DNA of 50,203 nt, from assembly GCF_000231055.2 (NCBI RefSeq), contig NZ_CM001466.1, positions 1,864,122-1,914,324 of the forward strand, read 5' to 3'. A program made the position numbers and the translations under genes. The stretch is from Saccharomonospora azurea NA-128. Its GTDB lineage: Bacteria > Actinomycetota > Actinomycetes > Mycobacteriales > Pseudonocardiaceae. The notes under the pieces were generated by a model. The model made no database searches, was not told where the DNA came from, and worked only from the letters and a program-made list of their open reading frames with translations. Each line of letters opens with the position of its first letter. The first letter of the stretch is position 1. Positions 33,232 to 42,423 of the stretch are shown piece by piece.

Positions 33232-33828
33232 ATGAGCGCCTACAACCTGGCCGTCGTCTCGGCCGGACTCACCAACCCGTCGTCCACCCGCCTGCTGGCG
33301 GACCGGCTGACCGACGCCGTCAGCGCGCGTGTGCCCGTCGAGCCGCACGTCGTGGAGCTGCGCGACCACGCACGCGACATCGCCGACAACTTCATCACCG
33401 GCTTCGCTCCCCCGGCGCTGTCGGCCGAGCTCGACGCGGTGGCGAAGGCCGACGCCCTGATCGCCGTCACACCGATCTTCAGCGCGTCGTACAGCGGGCT
33501 GTTCAAGTCGTTCTTCGACGTCGGCGAGCCCACCGCACTACGCGGCAAGCCCGTGCTCATCGCCGCGACCGGCGGCACGCCGCGCCACTCGCTGGCCCTC
33601 GAGCACGCCGTGCGGCCGCTGTTCGCCTACCTCCGGGCCGTCGTCATGCCCACCGGCGTGTACGCCGCGTCGCAGGACTGGGGCGGCGAGGACGCGGCCG
33701 AGCTGGCCCGACGCATCGACCGGGCGGCCGCGGAACTCGCCGACGCACTCAGCGGCCGCCCCGCCTCCGTCGAACCCGAGGAGGAGTTCGTCCCCTTCGA
33801 CGAGCTGCTGCGCAGGCAGGGCCAGTAG
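33232..33828 (+). CDS. NAD(P)H-dependent FMN reductase (CE1759-type)
   Basis: A 198-residue flavodoxin-fold reductase. ATG 33232 has GAGAGG 5 nt upstream; a GTG at 33226 overlapping the previous stop is possible. AGLTNPSSTRLLADRL near the N-terminus binds the FMN phosphate, VTPIFSASYSGLFKSFFD and IAATGGTPRHSLALE follow as in MsuE/SsuE-like reductases. It supplies reduced FMN to the adjacent LLM monooxygenase. The C-terminus (EEEFVPFDELLRRQG) is acidic, typical of this subfamily. Confidence 0.85.
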   Translation: MSAYNLAVVSAGLTNPSSTRLLADRLTDAVSARVPVEPHVVELRDHARDIADNFITGFAPPALSAELDAVAKADALIAVTPIFSASYSGLFKSFFDVGEPTALRGKPVLIAATGGTPRHSLALEHAVRPLFAYLRAVVMPTGVYAASQDWGGEDAAELARRIDRAAAELADALSGRPASVEPEEEFVPFDELLRRQGQ

Positions 33829-33837
33829 CGGCGGGAG

Positions 33838-34272
33838 TCAGCGCACGAGCGTGTGGTGGCGAGCCACCGCCCACCACCGCCCGTCCTGCTTGACGACGAC
33901 GTAGAGGACCTTCATGACGTGGTCGTCGTCGACGAGATTGCCCTTGGCGTCCGTCGCCCGCGCGCCCTTGTAGGCCAGGGCGACGTCCGGCCGCACGAAC
34001 AGCACGTCGAGCACGTCGTAACGCACGTGTTCGTCGCGCAGGAATCCCGCGAGACCCTGCCGGGTGGCCTCCACAATGGAGTCCACTCCGGACAGCGTGA
34101 CGCCCACCGCGTTGACCACGGTGGCGTTACGAGCGAAGTGTTTCGTCATCAACTCCGCGTCGTTGGTGTTGTACGCGGTCTCGGTGTCGGCGATGATCCG
34201 ATGGATGGCGGCGCGGTCCTCCTCGGTCGGTGAGGAGTACTCGACGACGGGAGAGTCGGTGGTCGCTGTCAT
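33838..34272 (-). CDS. SgcJ/EcaC-like SnoaL-fold (DUF4440-type) protein
   Basis: A 144-residue alpha+beta-barrel protein. AAIHRIIADTETAYNTNDAE, then HFARNATVVNAVGVTLSG are typical of the SgcJ/EcaC subgroup of the NTF2/SnoaL superfamily, and DGRWWAVARHHTLV closes the barrel. Members bind small hydrophobic ligands or act in polyketide tailoring, but stand-alone copies are common and of unknown function. A perfect 18-bp palindrome lies 16 nt upstream of its ATG, so transcription is probably repressor-controlled. The 3' end is convergent with the FMN reductase, 9 nt apart. Confidence 0.75.
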   Translation of the reverse strand: MTATTDSPVVEYSSPTEEDRAAIHRIIADTETAYNTNDAELMTKHFARNATVVNAVGVTLSGVDSIVEATRQGLAGFLRDEHVRYDVLDVLFVRPDVALAYKGARATDAKGNLVDDDHVMKVLYVVVKQDGRWWAVARHHTLVR

Positions 34273-34287
34273 GCCACCATCCTGAAC

Positions 34288-34305
34288 CCTCCAGATATCT
34301 GGAGG
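34288..34305. promoter_or_regulatory. 18-bp perfect palindrome at the SgcJ-like gene
   Basis: CCTCCAGATATCTGGAGG is fully self-complementary and lies 16 nt upstream of the ATG at 34272, immediately beyond the expected ribosome-binding site, between this gene and the GNAT stop at 34324. The regulator is not encoded next to it. Confidence 0.55.
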
Positions 34306-34323
34306 TCAAGACGCCGACGCCGC

Positions 34324-34839
34324 TCACGGCGCCACCCGGTCCTCCAACACCTGACCGACCCAGTCGCCGACCCGGAACGTCTCCGTCGGCGTGAACCCCT
34401 GACCGCGGTAGTAACGCACCAGCTCCCCGTCACCACCCGCCCAGCAGTCGACGCGCACCAGGCTCCGACCTCGCCTGCGCGTCTCCTCACGCGCCTCGGC
34501 AAGCAGGTGCGCGCCCACCGCACGTCCGGTGAAGGCCCGTGACGTGATCAACAGATCGATGTAGACCTCCGGCTCAGACACCGGAGGGATGTGCGCGGGC
34601 GGGTGGTCGGCGAAGATCGACGCACCGGCGGCGACTCCGTCGATCTCCGCCACCACCAGGTGCGGGTGCGCGGCCATTCCGCGCACCCGTTCCACCCGCT
34701 TCGGATCCTGTGAGAAGGGCACGGAACCCCACTGGCCGGTGCGACCTCGTTCGGTCAGCCAGGCGACCGCGCCGTCGAACATGTCGAGCAGGAGGGCGTC
34801 GTCACCCGGACGACCCGGTCGGAGTCGAATGTCGTTCAT
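34324..34839 (-). CDS. GNAT-family N-acetyltransferase
   Basis: A 171-residue acetyltransferase from ATG 34839. It shows the N-terminal IRLRPGRPGDDALLLDMFDG, the TGRAVGAHLLAEAREETRRR acetyl-CoA loop/helix (residues ~105-125) and VRYYRGQGFTPTETFRV near the C-terminus. The cofactor loop (R-x-V-G) is a slightly relaxed version of the usual Q/R-x-x-G-x-G. Substrate unknown. It lies upstream of the SgcJ-like gene on the same strand, separated by the palindrome, and 25 nt from fadE19's 3' end. Confidence 0.8.
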   Translation of the reverse strand: MNDIRLRPGRPGDDALLLDMFDGAVAWLTERGRTGQWGSVPFSQDPKRVERVRGMAAHPHLVVAEIDGVAAGASIFADHPPAHIPPVSEPEVYIDLLITSRAFTGRAVGAHLLAEAREETRRRGRSLVRVDCWAGGDGELVRYYRGQGFTPTETFRVGDWVGQVLEDRVAP

Positions 34840-34864
34840 GAGGCGAGCAGCCTACGCGCCCGGC

Positions 34865-36022
34865 TCAGTCCGTGACACCCAATTCCCGGGCAATCAGCAT
34901 GCGCTGCACCTCGCTCGTGCCCTCACCGACTTCGAGGATCTTGGCGTCGCGGTAGAAGCGGCCCACCGGGTATTCGTTCATGAACCCGTAGCCGCCGAAG
35001 ATCTGCGTGGCGTCGCGGGCGTTGTCCATCGCCGCGTTGGAGGCCACCAGCTTGGCGATGGCCGCCTCCTTCTTGAACCGCTCGCCGCGCAGCATCTTCG
35101 CCGCCGCGTTGTAGTACGCCAACCGGGCGGTGTGGGCGCGCAACTCCATGTCGGCGATCTTGAACTGGATCGCCTGGTACTCGCCGATCCGGCGCCCGAA
35201 CGCCTCACGTTCCTTGACGTAGCGCAGACTCTCGTCCACACAGCCCTGCGCCAACCCGACGGACAGCGCCGCGATCGCGACCCGCCCTTCGTCCAGGATG
35301 GACAGGAACTGCGCGTAGCCGCGGCCACGCTCGCCCAGCAGGTTCTCCTCCGGCACCCGGCAGTCGTCGAACGTCAGCCCGTGCGTGTCGGACGCGTTCC
35401 ACCCGACCTTGGAGTACTGCGGCTGCACCGTGAAGCCGGGGGTCCCCGACGGCACGATGATCGCCGAGATCTCCTTGCGTCCGTCGGGCGTCCGCCCGGT
35501 GACGGCGGTGGCCGTGACGAGGCTCGTGATGTCGGTGCCCGAGTTGGTGATGAACGACTTGCTGCCGTTGAGCACCCACTCGCCGTCCTCCAGCCTGGCG
35601 GTGGTCCGCGTCGCCGACGCGTCCGATCCACCGCCCGGCTCCGTGAGGCCGAACGCGCCGAGCGCCCGCCCCTCACACAGCGCGGGAAGCCAGCGCTGCT
35701 TCTGCTCCTCGGTACCGAACCGGTAGATCGGCATCGCACCCAGCGACACCCCGGCCTCCAGGGTGATCGCCACCGACGAGTCGACCCGGGCCAGCTCCTC
35801 CAACGTCAGGCACAGCGCGAAGTAGTCGCCGCCCATCCCGCCGTACTCCTCCGAGAACGGCAGGCCGAACAGTCCCATCTCGCCCATGCGGCGGACGATG
35901 TCGTAGGGGAACTGCTCACGCTCGTAGAAGTCCCCGATCACCGGGGCCACCTCGGAGGTGGCGAAGTCGCGCACGGTGACGCGCAGGTCCTCGTACTCCT
36001 TGTCCAGCCTGTCATCGATCAT
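34865..36022 (-). CDS. fadE19: Acyl-CoA dehydrogenase, FadE19/isovaleryl-CoA dehydrogenase-like
   Basis: A 385-residue acyl-CoA dehydrogenase whose ATG overlaps the accA1 stop (ATGA). It has the signatures [50 protein letters not shown] and the C-terminal [20 protein letters not shown]. Adjacent methylcrotonyl-type carboxylase genes point to leucine breakdown: isovaleryl-CoA to 3-methylcrotonyl-CoA. The arrangement accD1-accA1-fadE19 equals the mycobacterial operon. The Glu of EGTSEVQ near the C-terminus is a candidate catalytic base; this was not checked structurally. Confidence 0.87.
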   Translation of the reverse strand: MIDDRLDKEYEDLRVTVRDFATSEVAPVIGDFYEREQFPYDIVRRMGEMGLFGLPFSEEYGGMGGDYFALCLTLEELARVDSSVAITLEAGVSLGAMPIYRFGTEEQKQRWLPALCEGRALGAFGLTEPGGGSDASATRTTARLEDGEWVLNGSKSFITNSGTDITSLVTATAVTGRTPDGRKEISAIIVPSGTPGFTVQPQYSKVGWNASDTHGLTFDDCRVPEENLLGERGRGYAQFLSILDEGRVAIAALSVGLAQGCVDESLRYVKEREAFGRRIGEYQAIQFKIADMELRAHTARLAYYNAAAKMLRGERFKKEAAIAKLVASNAAMDNARDATQIFGGYGFMNEYPVGRFYRDAKILEVGEGTSEVQRMLIARELGVTD

Positions 36023-38040
36023 GATGCGCCTTCTTCCGGGGTCACCAGGGCGAGGGGTTCGTCGAGCGCGACCTGTTGGCCCGCCCGCACGTCGAGTCGG
36101 CTCACGACCCCGTCGACCGGTGCCGTGATCGTGTGTTCCATCTTCATCGCCTCGACGACGAGCAGCGGGGTTCCCGCCTTGACGACGTCGCCGAGCGCAA
36201 CCTTGACGACGAGCACGGTGCCGGGCATGGGACTCGTGATGGGTCCCGCCTCCACCGACTCGGCATGCGAGGCGAGCAGGTTGGGGCGCTCGCTCACCGC
36301 GACGGCGCGCCCCTCTCGCGCGTACCAGACCGCACCGTCGGCGGCCTCGGCCCGGCGGTACCGGCGGTACTCGCCGTCCACCCGCACGACGAGGTCGGCG
36401 CCCTCCCGGCTCGCGGACACCGCCAGCGGGGCGGCTCCGTCCACCGTGACCTCGGCTCGCTCGGGGTCGCCCTCGACGCGCACGAGCGCCTCGGCGGTGC
36501 CTGCCCGCAGACGCATGGTCAGCCCGGCGTTGCCGCCGATCCGCCACCCGCTCGGGACATCCCAGGGGTCGATCACTTCGCCCGTGGGCCACAGCGCCAG
36601 CACCCGGTCCAGCGCCGCCGCGACGACGAACTCCTCGACGCCGGCGGTGTCGGCGGTGTCGGCGGTGTCGGCGGTGTCGGCGGTGTCGGCGGTGAGGGTG
36701 AGCAGTTCCCGCTCCACCAGTCCCGTGTCGAGCCTGCCCTCGCGGACGTCCGGATGCCGCAGCAGCGTCCGCAGGAACGGCACGTTCGTCGTCACACCCA
36801 GCACGGCGGTGTCGGCCAGAGCCCGGTCGAGCCGGTTCAGAGCCGACGCGCGATCCGGACCCCACGCGATCACCTTCGCCAGCATGGGGTCGTAGTGCGA
36901 CGCCACGACCGTGCCCTGCCGTATCCCGGAGTCCACCCGCACGTGCGGACCGGACGCCTCGTGCAGGCCCGACACCGTGCCACCGGTGGGCACGAAGTCG
37001 CGCGCCGGGTCCTCGGCGTAGACGCGGGCCTCCACGGCGTGCCCGTCGAGCCGCACGTCGTCCTGCGTGAACGCCAGCTCCTCACCCGCTGCGACCCGCA
37101 GTTGCCACTCCACGAGATCGAGCCCGGTCACCAGCTCCGTGACGGGGTGCTCGACCTGGAGCCGGGTGTTCATCTCCAGGAAGAAGAACTCGTCGGGAGC
37201 CGCCGACGACACGATGAACTCGACCGTGCCCGCGCCGACGTACCCGACGGAACGCGCGGCCTCGACCGCCGCCTTGCCCATGCGGTCGCGCGTCGCGTCG
37301 TCGAGCAGCGCCGACGGAGCCTCCTCGACGATCTTCTGGTGTCGCCGCTGGAGGCTGCACTCGCGCTCCCCCAGGTGCACGACGCCGCCGTGCCGGTCGG
37401 CGAGCACCTGGATCTCGATGTGCCTGGGGTCGGCCACGAACCGCTCCACCAGCAGGCGGTCGTCACCGAAGGCGCCTCGCGCCTCCCGCTGCGCCGACTC
37501 GACGGCGGCGGACAGCTCGCCCGGCGCGTGCACGAGCCGCATGCCCTTGCCGCCACCGCCCGCGGACGGCTTGAGCAGCACCGGGTAGCCGACACTCTCC
37601 GCCGCCGCCGCGACCGAGTCCACGTCGGACACGTCGTTCGCGCCCGGCACGACCGGCACACCGGCCGCCGACACGGTCTCCTTCGCCCGGATCTTGTCGC
37701 CCATCGCCTCGATCGCGCCCACGGGTGGGCCGACGAACACGAGCCCGGCGTCCTCACAGGCCCCGGCGAACGCCGCGTTCTCCGCGAGGAAACCGTAGCC
37801 CGGGTGCACGGCCTGAGCCCCGGTCGCCCGCGCGGCGGCGATGATGTCCGGAATGGACAGATAGCTGCGGGCCGCCTCGGCCGGTCCGACGCGGATCGCC
37901 ACGTCCGCCTCGGCGACGTGCCTGGCGTCGGCGTCAGCGTCGCTGTACACGGCGACCGACCGGATGCCCAGGCGCCGCAGAGTCGCGATGACCCGCACCG
38001 CGATCTCACCCCGGTTGGCCACCAACACGGTGTCGAACAT
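36019..38040 (-). CDS. accA1: Biotin-dependent acyl-CoA carboxylase alpha chain (methylcrotonyl-CoA type)
   Basis: A 673-residue protein with biotin carboxylase (residues ~1-445: [56 protein letters not shown]), a BT linker region, and a C-terminal biotinyl domain with [10 protein letters not shown], whose Lys carries biotin. It fixes bicarbonate onto biotin for transfer by the beta chain. The linker contains a tandem Ala-Asp-Thr repeat encoded by a 9-bp minisatellite. It lies 5 nt after accD1 and overlaps fadE19, forming a leucine-degradation operon. Confidence 0.9.
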   Translation of the reverse strand: MFDTVLVANRGEIAVRVIATLRRLGIRSVAVYSDADADARHVAEADVAIRVGPAEAARSYLSIPDIIAAARATGAQAVHPGYGFLAENAAFAGACEDAGLVFVGPPVGAIEAMGDKIRAKETVSAAGVPVVPGANDVSDVDSVAAAAESVGYPVLLKPSAGGGGKGMRLVHAPGELSAAVESAQREARGAFGDDRLLVERFVADPRHIEIQVLADRHGGVVHLGERECSLQRRHQKIVEEAPSALLDDATRDRMGKAAVEAARSVGYVGAGTVEFIVSSAAPDEFFFLEMNTRLQVEHPVTELVTGLDLVEWQLRVAAGEELAFTQDDVRLDGHAVEARVYAEDPARDFVPTGGTVSGLHEASGPHVRVDSGIRQGTVVASHYDPMLAKVIAWGPDRASALNRLDRALADTAVLGVTTNVPFLRTLLRHPDVREGRLDTGLVERELLTLTADTADTADTADTADTAGVEEFVVAAALDRVLALWPTGEVIDPWDVPSGWRIGGNAGLTMRLRAGTAEALVRVEGDPERAEVTVDGAAPLAVSASREGADLVVRVDGEYRRYRRAEAADGAVWYAREGRAVAVSERPNLLASHAESVEAGPITSPMPGTVLVVKVALGDVVKAGTPLLVVEAMKMEHTITAPVDGVVSRLDVRAGQQVALDEPLALVTPEEGAS
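36643..36693. repeat. 9-bp coding minisatellite in accA1
   Basis: GGCGGTGTC is repeated five times without error (36643-36687) followed by GGCGGT. It encodes a run of Ala-Asp-Thr triplets between the carboxylase and biotinyl parts. Because the unit is a multiple of three, copy-number change would alter linker length without frameshift. Confidence 0.85.
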
Positions 38041-38045
38041 GCCCC

Positions 38046-39659
38046 TCACATCCTGAAGACGCCGTAGTTCACCGGTTCGAGCGGCGCGTTGGCCGACGCC
38101 GACAACGCCAGCCCCAGCACGGTGCGCGTGTCCTTCGGGTCGATCACACCGTCGTCCCACAGCCGAGCCGTCGAGTAGTACGGGTTGCCCTGCGCCTCGT
38201 ACTGCTCACGAATGGGGTCCTTGAACGCTTCCTCGTCCTCGGCGGACCACTCCTGACCGCGCGCCTCCAGGCCGTCCCGGCGCACGGTGGCCAGCACGGA
38301 CGCGGCCTGCTCTCCGCCCATCACCGAGATCCGCGCGTTCGGCCACATCCAGAGGAACCGCGGCGAGTACGCCCGCCCGCACATCGAGTAGTTCCCGGCG
38401 CCGAACGACCCACCGATGATCACGGTGAACTTCGGGACCCGCGCGCAGGCCACGGCCGTGACCATCTTCGCGCCGTGCTTGGCGATGCCGCCCGCCTCGT
38501 AGTCGCGACCCACCATGAAGCCGGTGATGTTCTGTAGAAAGACCAGCGGCACCGACCGCCGGTCGCAGAGCTCGATGAAGTGCGCGCCCTTCATCGCGGA
38601 CTCGGAGAACAGCACGCCGTTGTTGGCGATGATGCCCACCGGGTGACCGTGGATGCGCGCGAACCCGGTGACGAGCGTGGCGCCGTACTCCTTCTTGAAC
38701 TCGGCGAACCGGCTGCCGTCGACGACCCGGGCGATCACCTCGCGGACGTCGTACGGGGTGCGCGGATCGGCGGGCACCACGCCGTACAGCTCGTCGGGGT
38801 CCACGGCCGGCGCCTCGGTGGGCGCCACGTCCCACGGGCGCGGCGAGCGCGGACCGAGCGTGGAGACGATCGAGCGCACGATGCGCAGCGCGTCGGCGTC
38901 GTCCGCGGCCAGGTGGTCGGTGACCCCGGAGGCGCGCGCGTGCACGTCCCCGCCGCCCAGCTCCTCCGCCGTCACGACCTCGCCGGTCGCGGCCTTCACC
39001 AGCGGCGGACCGCCGAGGAAGATCGTGCCCTGGTTGCGGACGATGACGGCTTCGTCGCTCATCGCGGGCACGTACGCGCCGCCCGCCGTGCAGGAACCGA
39101 GCACCGCGGCGATCTGCGGAATGCCGCGCGCCGACATCGTCGCCTGGTTGTAGAAGATGCGCCCGAAGTGCTCCCGGTCGGGGAAGACCTCGTCCTGCTT
39201 GGGCAGGAACGCGCCGCCCGAGTCCACGAGGTACAGGCACGGCAGGTTGTTGTGCAGCGCCACCTCCTGCGCCCGGAGGTGCTTCTTCACCGTCATGGGG
39301 TAGTAGGTGCCGCCCTTGACGGTGGCGTCGTTGGCGACGATGACGCACTCCCGCCCGGACACCCGGCCGACACCGGTGATGATGCCCGCGCTGGGCGCCT
39401 CGTCGTCGTAGAGGCCGTTCGCGGCCAACGGCGACAGTTCCAGCAGCGGGGAGCCGGGATCGAGCAGCGCGTCGACCCGGTCGCGCGGCAGCAGCTTGCC
39501 CCGCTCGACGTGCTTGGTGCGCGCCTTCTCCGGGCCGCCCTGACGCACGGTGGCCAGCCGCTTGCGCAGGTCGGACACCAACTCCTCGTGGTGAGCGACG
39601 TTGCGCGCGTAGGACTCACCTCGGGTGTCGACAGCACTGGCGAGAGCAGGAGTGTCCAT
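38046..39659 (-). CDS. accD1: Acyl-CoA carboxylase beta chain (3-methylcrotonyl-CoA carboxylase type)
   Basis: A 537-residue carboxyltransferase from ATG 39659; a GTG directly before it (39662) is an alternative start. The sequences [60 protein letters not shown] and [13 protein letters not shown] are the hallmark of methylcrotonyl-CoA carboxylase beta (MccB/LiuB) rather than the propionyl type. It transfers CO2 from biotin to 3-methylcrotonyl-CoA, giving 3-methylglutaconyl-CoA. It is the first gene of the operon and its promoter carries two copies of a TetR-type operator. Confidence 0.9.
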   Translation of the reverse strand: MDTPALASAVDTRGESYARNVAHHEELVSDLRKRLATVRQGGPEKARTKHVERGKLLPRDRVDALLDPGSPLLELSPLAANGLYDDEAPSAGIITGVGRVSGRECVIVANDATVKGGTYYPMTVKKHLRAQEVALHNNLPCLYLVDSGGAFLPKQDEVFPDREHFGRIFYNQATMSARGIPQIAAVLGSCTAGGAYVPAMSDEAVIVRNQGTIFLGGPPLVKAATGEVVTAEELGGGDVHARASGVTDHLAADDADALRIVRSIVSTLGPRSPRPWDVAPTEAPAVDPDELYGVVPADPRTPYDVREVIARVVDGSRFAEFKKEYGATLVTGFARIHGHPVGIIANNGVLFSESAMKGAHFIELCDRRSVPLVFLQNITGFMVGRDYEAGGIAKHGAKMVTAVACARVPKFTVIIGGSFGAGNYSMCGRAYSPRFLWMWPNARISVMGGEQAASVLATVRRDGLEARGQEWSAEDEEAFKDPIREQYEAQGNPYYSTARLWDDGVIDPKDTRTVLGLALSASANAPLEPVNYGVFRM

Positions 39660-39670
39660 CACACCACCAA

Positions 39671-39715
39671 GTTAGCACCCGTTAACTTCTCGTGAATATG
39701 TTAGCGCCCACTAAC
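39671..39715. promoter_or_regulatory. Two 16-bp TetR-type operators in the accD1 promoter
   Basis: GTTAGCACCCGTTAAC (39671-39686) and GTTAGCGCCCACTAAC (39700-39715) share the form GTTAGC-r-CCC-r-y-TAAC and start 29 bp apart. The site before tetR at 40865-40880, read on its reverse strand, matches the first in 14 of 16 positions. This ties the TetR regulator to the operon. They lie 12-56 bp upstream of the accD1 ATG. Confidence 0.75.
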
Positions 39716-39730
39716 CACCCTGTCCAGCGC

Positions 39731-39772
39731 CGTGTCCGCGAGCCACGCACGCGTGTTCGCAGTTCCCGTACG
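39731..39772 (+). repeat. Copy C of the dispersed ~21-bp-unit repeat
   Basis: Units CGTGTCCGCGAGCCACGCAC and CGTGTTCGCAGTTCCCGTAC. It faces copy D, so the two can form a long stem between the accD1 promoter and the SGNH gene end. Confidence 0.7.
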
Positions 39773-39810
39773 CCCCGGCCTCGGCTCGCCCACCAGCCTG
39801 CGGACGACTC

Positions 39811-39876
39811 CGTACCGAAAGTGCGAACACCCATACGTGGAGTGCGGACACGCGTGCGGGAGGCGCGGACACGGTG
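39811..39876 (-). repeat. Copy D of the dispersed repeat, with three units
   Basis: Minus-strand reading begins CGTGTCCGCGCCTCCCGCAC, continues CGTGTCCGCACTCCACGTAT and ends GTGTTCGCACTTTCGGTAC. The extra middle unit shows that the element grows in steps of about 21 bp. Confidence 0.7.
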
Positions 39877-39885
39877 CAGACACGA

Positions 39886-39921
39886 CAACGGCCGCCGCAC
39901 CCAGCGGTGCGACGGCCGTTG
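39886..39921 (-). terminator. Terminator of the SGNH hydrolase gene
   Basis: CAACGGCCG (39886-39894) pairs with CGGCCGTTG (39913-39921), with an inner GCACC/GGTGC stem, 27 nt after the hydrolase stop. Confidence 0.75.
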
Positions 39922-39948
39922 CTCGGTCTGTGGAATGGACGCGGCGAC

Positions 39949-40746
39949 TCAGCCCGTGACACCCTGCAGAGCCGCGTAGTAGCCCAGCCTCTGGCCGTTG
40001 GCGGTCGGGTGGTACGACTCCACGACCGGCCAGGTGAGGCTGTGCAGCCAACGCTCACCGGAGGCGCAGATCTCGTGGCCGTCGAACGCGGGGCGCATGT
40101 CGACGAAGGTCAGCCCGTGCGCCGCGGCGCGAGCGGACGTCACCTCGGCCAGCGTGTCCGAGCCCGAGTTGATGGCCGCGCGCTTCGTGTCGCTCAGCCC
40201 CACGCTGCAGGAGCCGCCGATCTCGTAGAAGTGCGGGTAGCCGAGCACCACGATCTGGGCGTTCGGCGCCCTGCTCTTCAGCGTGCTGTACACGTTGTCG
40301 AGCCGACCGGGCAGCGTGTTCCTGGCGAAGGTCTTCGCCTCCTCCACGCGGGCGATGCAGCCGCTGTCGGAGGTGGTCGTGCAGGTGGTCATCACGTCGG
40401 CGAACCCGGCGTCGTTGCCGCCCACCGAGACCGTGATGAACGTGGTGCTGGAGTCGACGGCCGAAGCCTGACTGATCACATCGGACGTCACCGCGCCGGA
40501 GCACGCGACGAACTTGAAGCTCGACACGCTGTGGGAATTCGCCCACAGCTGGGGGTAGGCGTTGGCACTGCGCATGCAGTTGCCGGAGTTTCCGTAGTCC
40601 TTCGCGCCGACACCGGACGAGTAGGAGTCGCCGAGGGCGACGTAGTTCACGTCGGCGGGCGCGGCCGCAGCCGAGACGGCGCCTCCCACGAGCGCGAACG
40701 CGAACACCATCAGAACTGAGAACAACCGCCGAGTCCGCACTCTCAT
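39949..40746 (-). CDS. Secreted SGNH/GDSL-family hydrolase (lipase/esterase)
   Basis: A 265-residue protein. ATG 40746 has AAAGG 8 nt upstream; a GTG at 40755 is an alternative. A signal peptide (RRLFSVLMVFAFALVGGAVS, cleavage near AAAA-P) is followed by the four SGNH blocks: VALGDSYSSGVG (nucleophile Ser), CSGAVTSD, VSVGGNDAGF and YHPTANGQRLG (catalytic His). Four or more cysteines suggest disulfides after export, as in Streptomyces SGNH lipases. It lies between tetR and the accD1 operon, but there is no sign that it belongs to leucine catabolism. Confidence 0.87.
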   Translation of the reverse strand: MRVRTRRLFSVLMVFAFALVGGAVSAAAAPADVNYVALGDSYSSGVGAKDYGNSGNCMRSANAYPQLWANSHSVSSFKFVACSGAVTSDVISQASAVDSSTTFITVSVGGNDAGFADVMTTCTTTSDSGCIARVEEAKTFARNTLPGRLDNVYSTLKSRAPNAQIVVLGYPHFYEIGGSCSVGLSDTKRAAINSGSDTLAEVTSARAAAHGLTFVDMRPAFDGHEICASGERWLHSLTWPVVESYHPTANGQRLGYYAALQGVTG

Positions 40747-40864
40747 AGGGCGCACCTTTCGTCAGTGTTTGGCCGCTCGAAGCTTTATCAGGTGGCCAGC
40801 TCACGACAGAAGCGTGCGAACCAGACATGACCCGACCGGACCAAGCCAGAAGTCGGGCGGACTC

Positions 40865-40880
40865 GTTAACAGCTGCTAAC
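40865..40880. promoter_or_regulatory. 16-bp operator overlapping the tetR promoter
   Basis: GTTAACAGCTGCTAAC is a near-perfect inverted repeat matching the accD1 operators (14/16 to the first). It covers the expected -35 position (about 40867-40872) for the -10-like TAGAGT at 40890-40895, indicating autorepression. Confidence 0.7.
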
Positions 40881-40901
40881 GACGGTCGCTAGAGTGTCGA
40901 T

Positions 40902-41489
40902 GTGCCTTCGGACTCTCCGCTCGTCCGCGGCGAGAAGACGACTCGCCGCGACCAGATCCTCGCGGCCGCCGCGGAGCTGTTCGCGCGGCACGGTTTCCAC
41001 GGCGTCGGCATCGACGAGATCGGCGCGGCCGTCGGCATTTCCGGCCCGGCGCTGTACCGGCACTTCCGGAGCAAGGACGCGATGCTCGGCGAGATGCTCA
41101 CGTCGATCAGCCACTATCTCCTCGACGGCGGCCGGGCGCGCGCCGAGGACGGCGGTTCACCCGATGAGGTGTTGGCCGGGCTCGTGCGCTTCCACGTCGA
41201 CTTCGCCCTCTCCCAGCCCGCGTTGATCACGGTGCAGGAACGCAACCTGGCCAATCTGTCCCAGCCGGACCGCAAGGAGGTCCGGGCGCTGCAACGCCGC
41301 TACGTCGAGGTGTGGGTGTCGGTGTTGCAGGCCGCGGTGCCGGGGCTCGGCGACGACCGCGCGCGTTCGGCGGCGCACGCCGTGTTCGGGCTGATGAACT
41401 CCACGCCGCACAGCCGTCACCTGCCCGACGACGAGCTCGCCGACCTGCTGACCACGCTGGCCCTCGGGGCCCTGTACGCCGCGAAGTGA
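40902..41489 (+). CDS. TetR-family regulator (BkaR-like) of the accD1 operon
   Basis: A 195-residue TetR protein from GTG 40902; TAGAGT ends 6 nt before the GTG, suggesting a leaderless mRNA. The HTH spans residues ~17-62 (ILAAAAELFARHGFHGVGID, then ISGPALYRHFRSKDAML). The C-terminal ligand domain includes LSQPALITVQERNLANLSQP. Mycobacteria have a TetR gene (Rv2506, bkaR) near the same accD1-accA1-fadE19 operon. Shared operator sequences support its control of that operon and of itself; an acyl-CoA is the expected inducer (inferred). Confidence 0.83.
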   Translation: MPSDSPLVRGEKTTRRDQILAAAAELFARHGFHGVGIDEIGAAVGISGPALYRHFRSKDAMLGEMLTSISHYLLDGGRARAEDGGSPDEVLAGLVRFHVDFALSQPALITVQERNLANLSQPDRKEVRALQRRYVEVWVSVLQAAVPGLGDDRARSAAHAVFGLMNSTPHSRHLPDDELADLLTTLALGALYAAK

Positions 41490-41535
41490 CGATCACCCTG
41501 GCGGGCGGCACCGAAGTCGACCCATCTCGTGTTGG

Positions 41536-42039
41536 ATGGGACCCGTGTGGGCCGACGAAGACCACGGACACGAGGACGCGCTGCTGCGCACAGCACAACG
41601 CGCCCTGGTGGCCGCTGCGCTCGCCGACGAGGAGGACGCGCTCGCGGCGGTGGGACCGGACGGCCTGCGCAGCGCACTTCCGGAGACCCGCGAACTGATC
41701 CTCCTACTGTTCGGCGCGTGCAGCGCCATGATCTCGACCCTGGGCGACGGCGGTGAGCGGCCGGTCCGCGTGCAGGTGCTGGACGAGACCGGCGAGGAGG
41801 TCTCGATCGACCAGGCGGACCCGGCGATGCGGACCGCGGTGCGCACGCTGCTGGCCGAGGTGCACGGCAACACCGACGCCGCCGCCGACCAGGTGGAGAT
41901 CGCGCTCGCCAACGCCGCGCCCGACGAGGTGGACAGCGTGGTGCTCGCGGCTCTGCACTGGACGCTGCGGCTGGCGACCGAATGCCTCGAACGCGACCTG
42001 CCCGTACCGCGCTGGATCGAGTCCGTCTTCAGCGAGTAG
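41536..42039 (+). CDS. Hypothetical protein (167 residues)
   Basis: ATG 41536 starts a frame with strong GC-third bias; an in-frame GTG at 41545 is another possible start. The protein is acidic and mostly helical (ALLRTAQRALVAAALADEED, VLAALHWTLRLATECLERDL), with a short beta-rich middle (RPVRVQVLDETGEEVSIDQA). No signal peptide, metal motif or known domain was recognised. It follows tetR by 46 nt and is convergent with the broken oxidoreductase genes. Confidence 0.6.
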   Translation: MGPVWADEDHGHEDALLRTAQRALVAAALADEEDALAAVGPDGLRSALPETRELILLLFGACSAMISTLGDGGERPVRVQVLDETGEEVSIDQADPAMRTAVRTLLAEVHGNTDAAADQVEIALANAAPDEVDSVVLAALHWTLRLATECLERDLPVPRWIESVFSE

Positions 42040-42044
42040 CCGCC

Positions 42045-42419
<375 letters not shown>

Positions 42420-42423
<4 letters not shown>

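Noticed and set aside
36643-36693. Tandem repeat considered as a CRISPR fragment
   Set aside because: Units are contiguous 9-bp codon repeats with no spacers and lie inside a coding sequence.
36076-38067. Plus-strand 663-codon frame opposite accA1
   Set aside because: Shadow frame; the accA1 motifs on the other strand are unambiguous.
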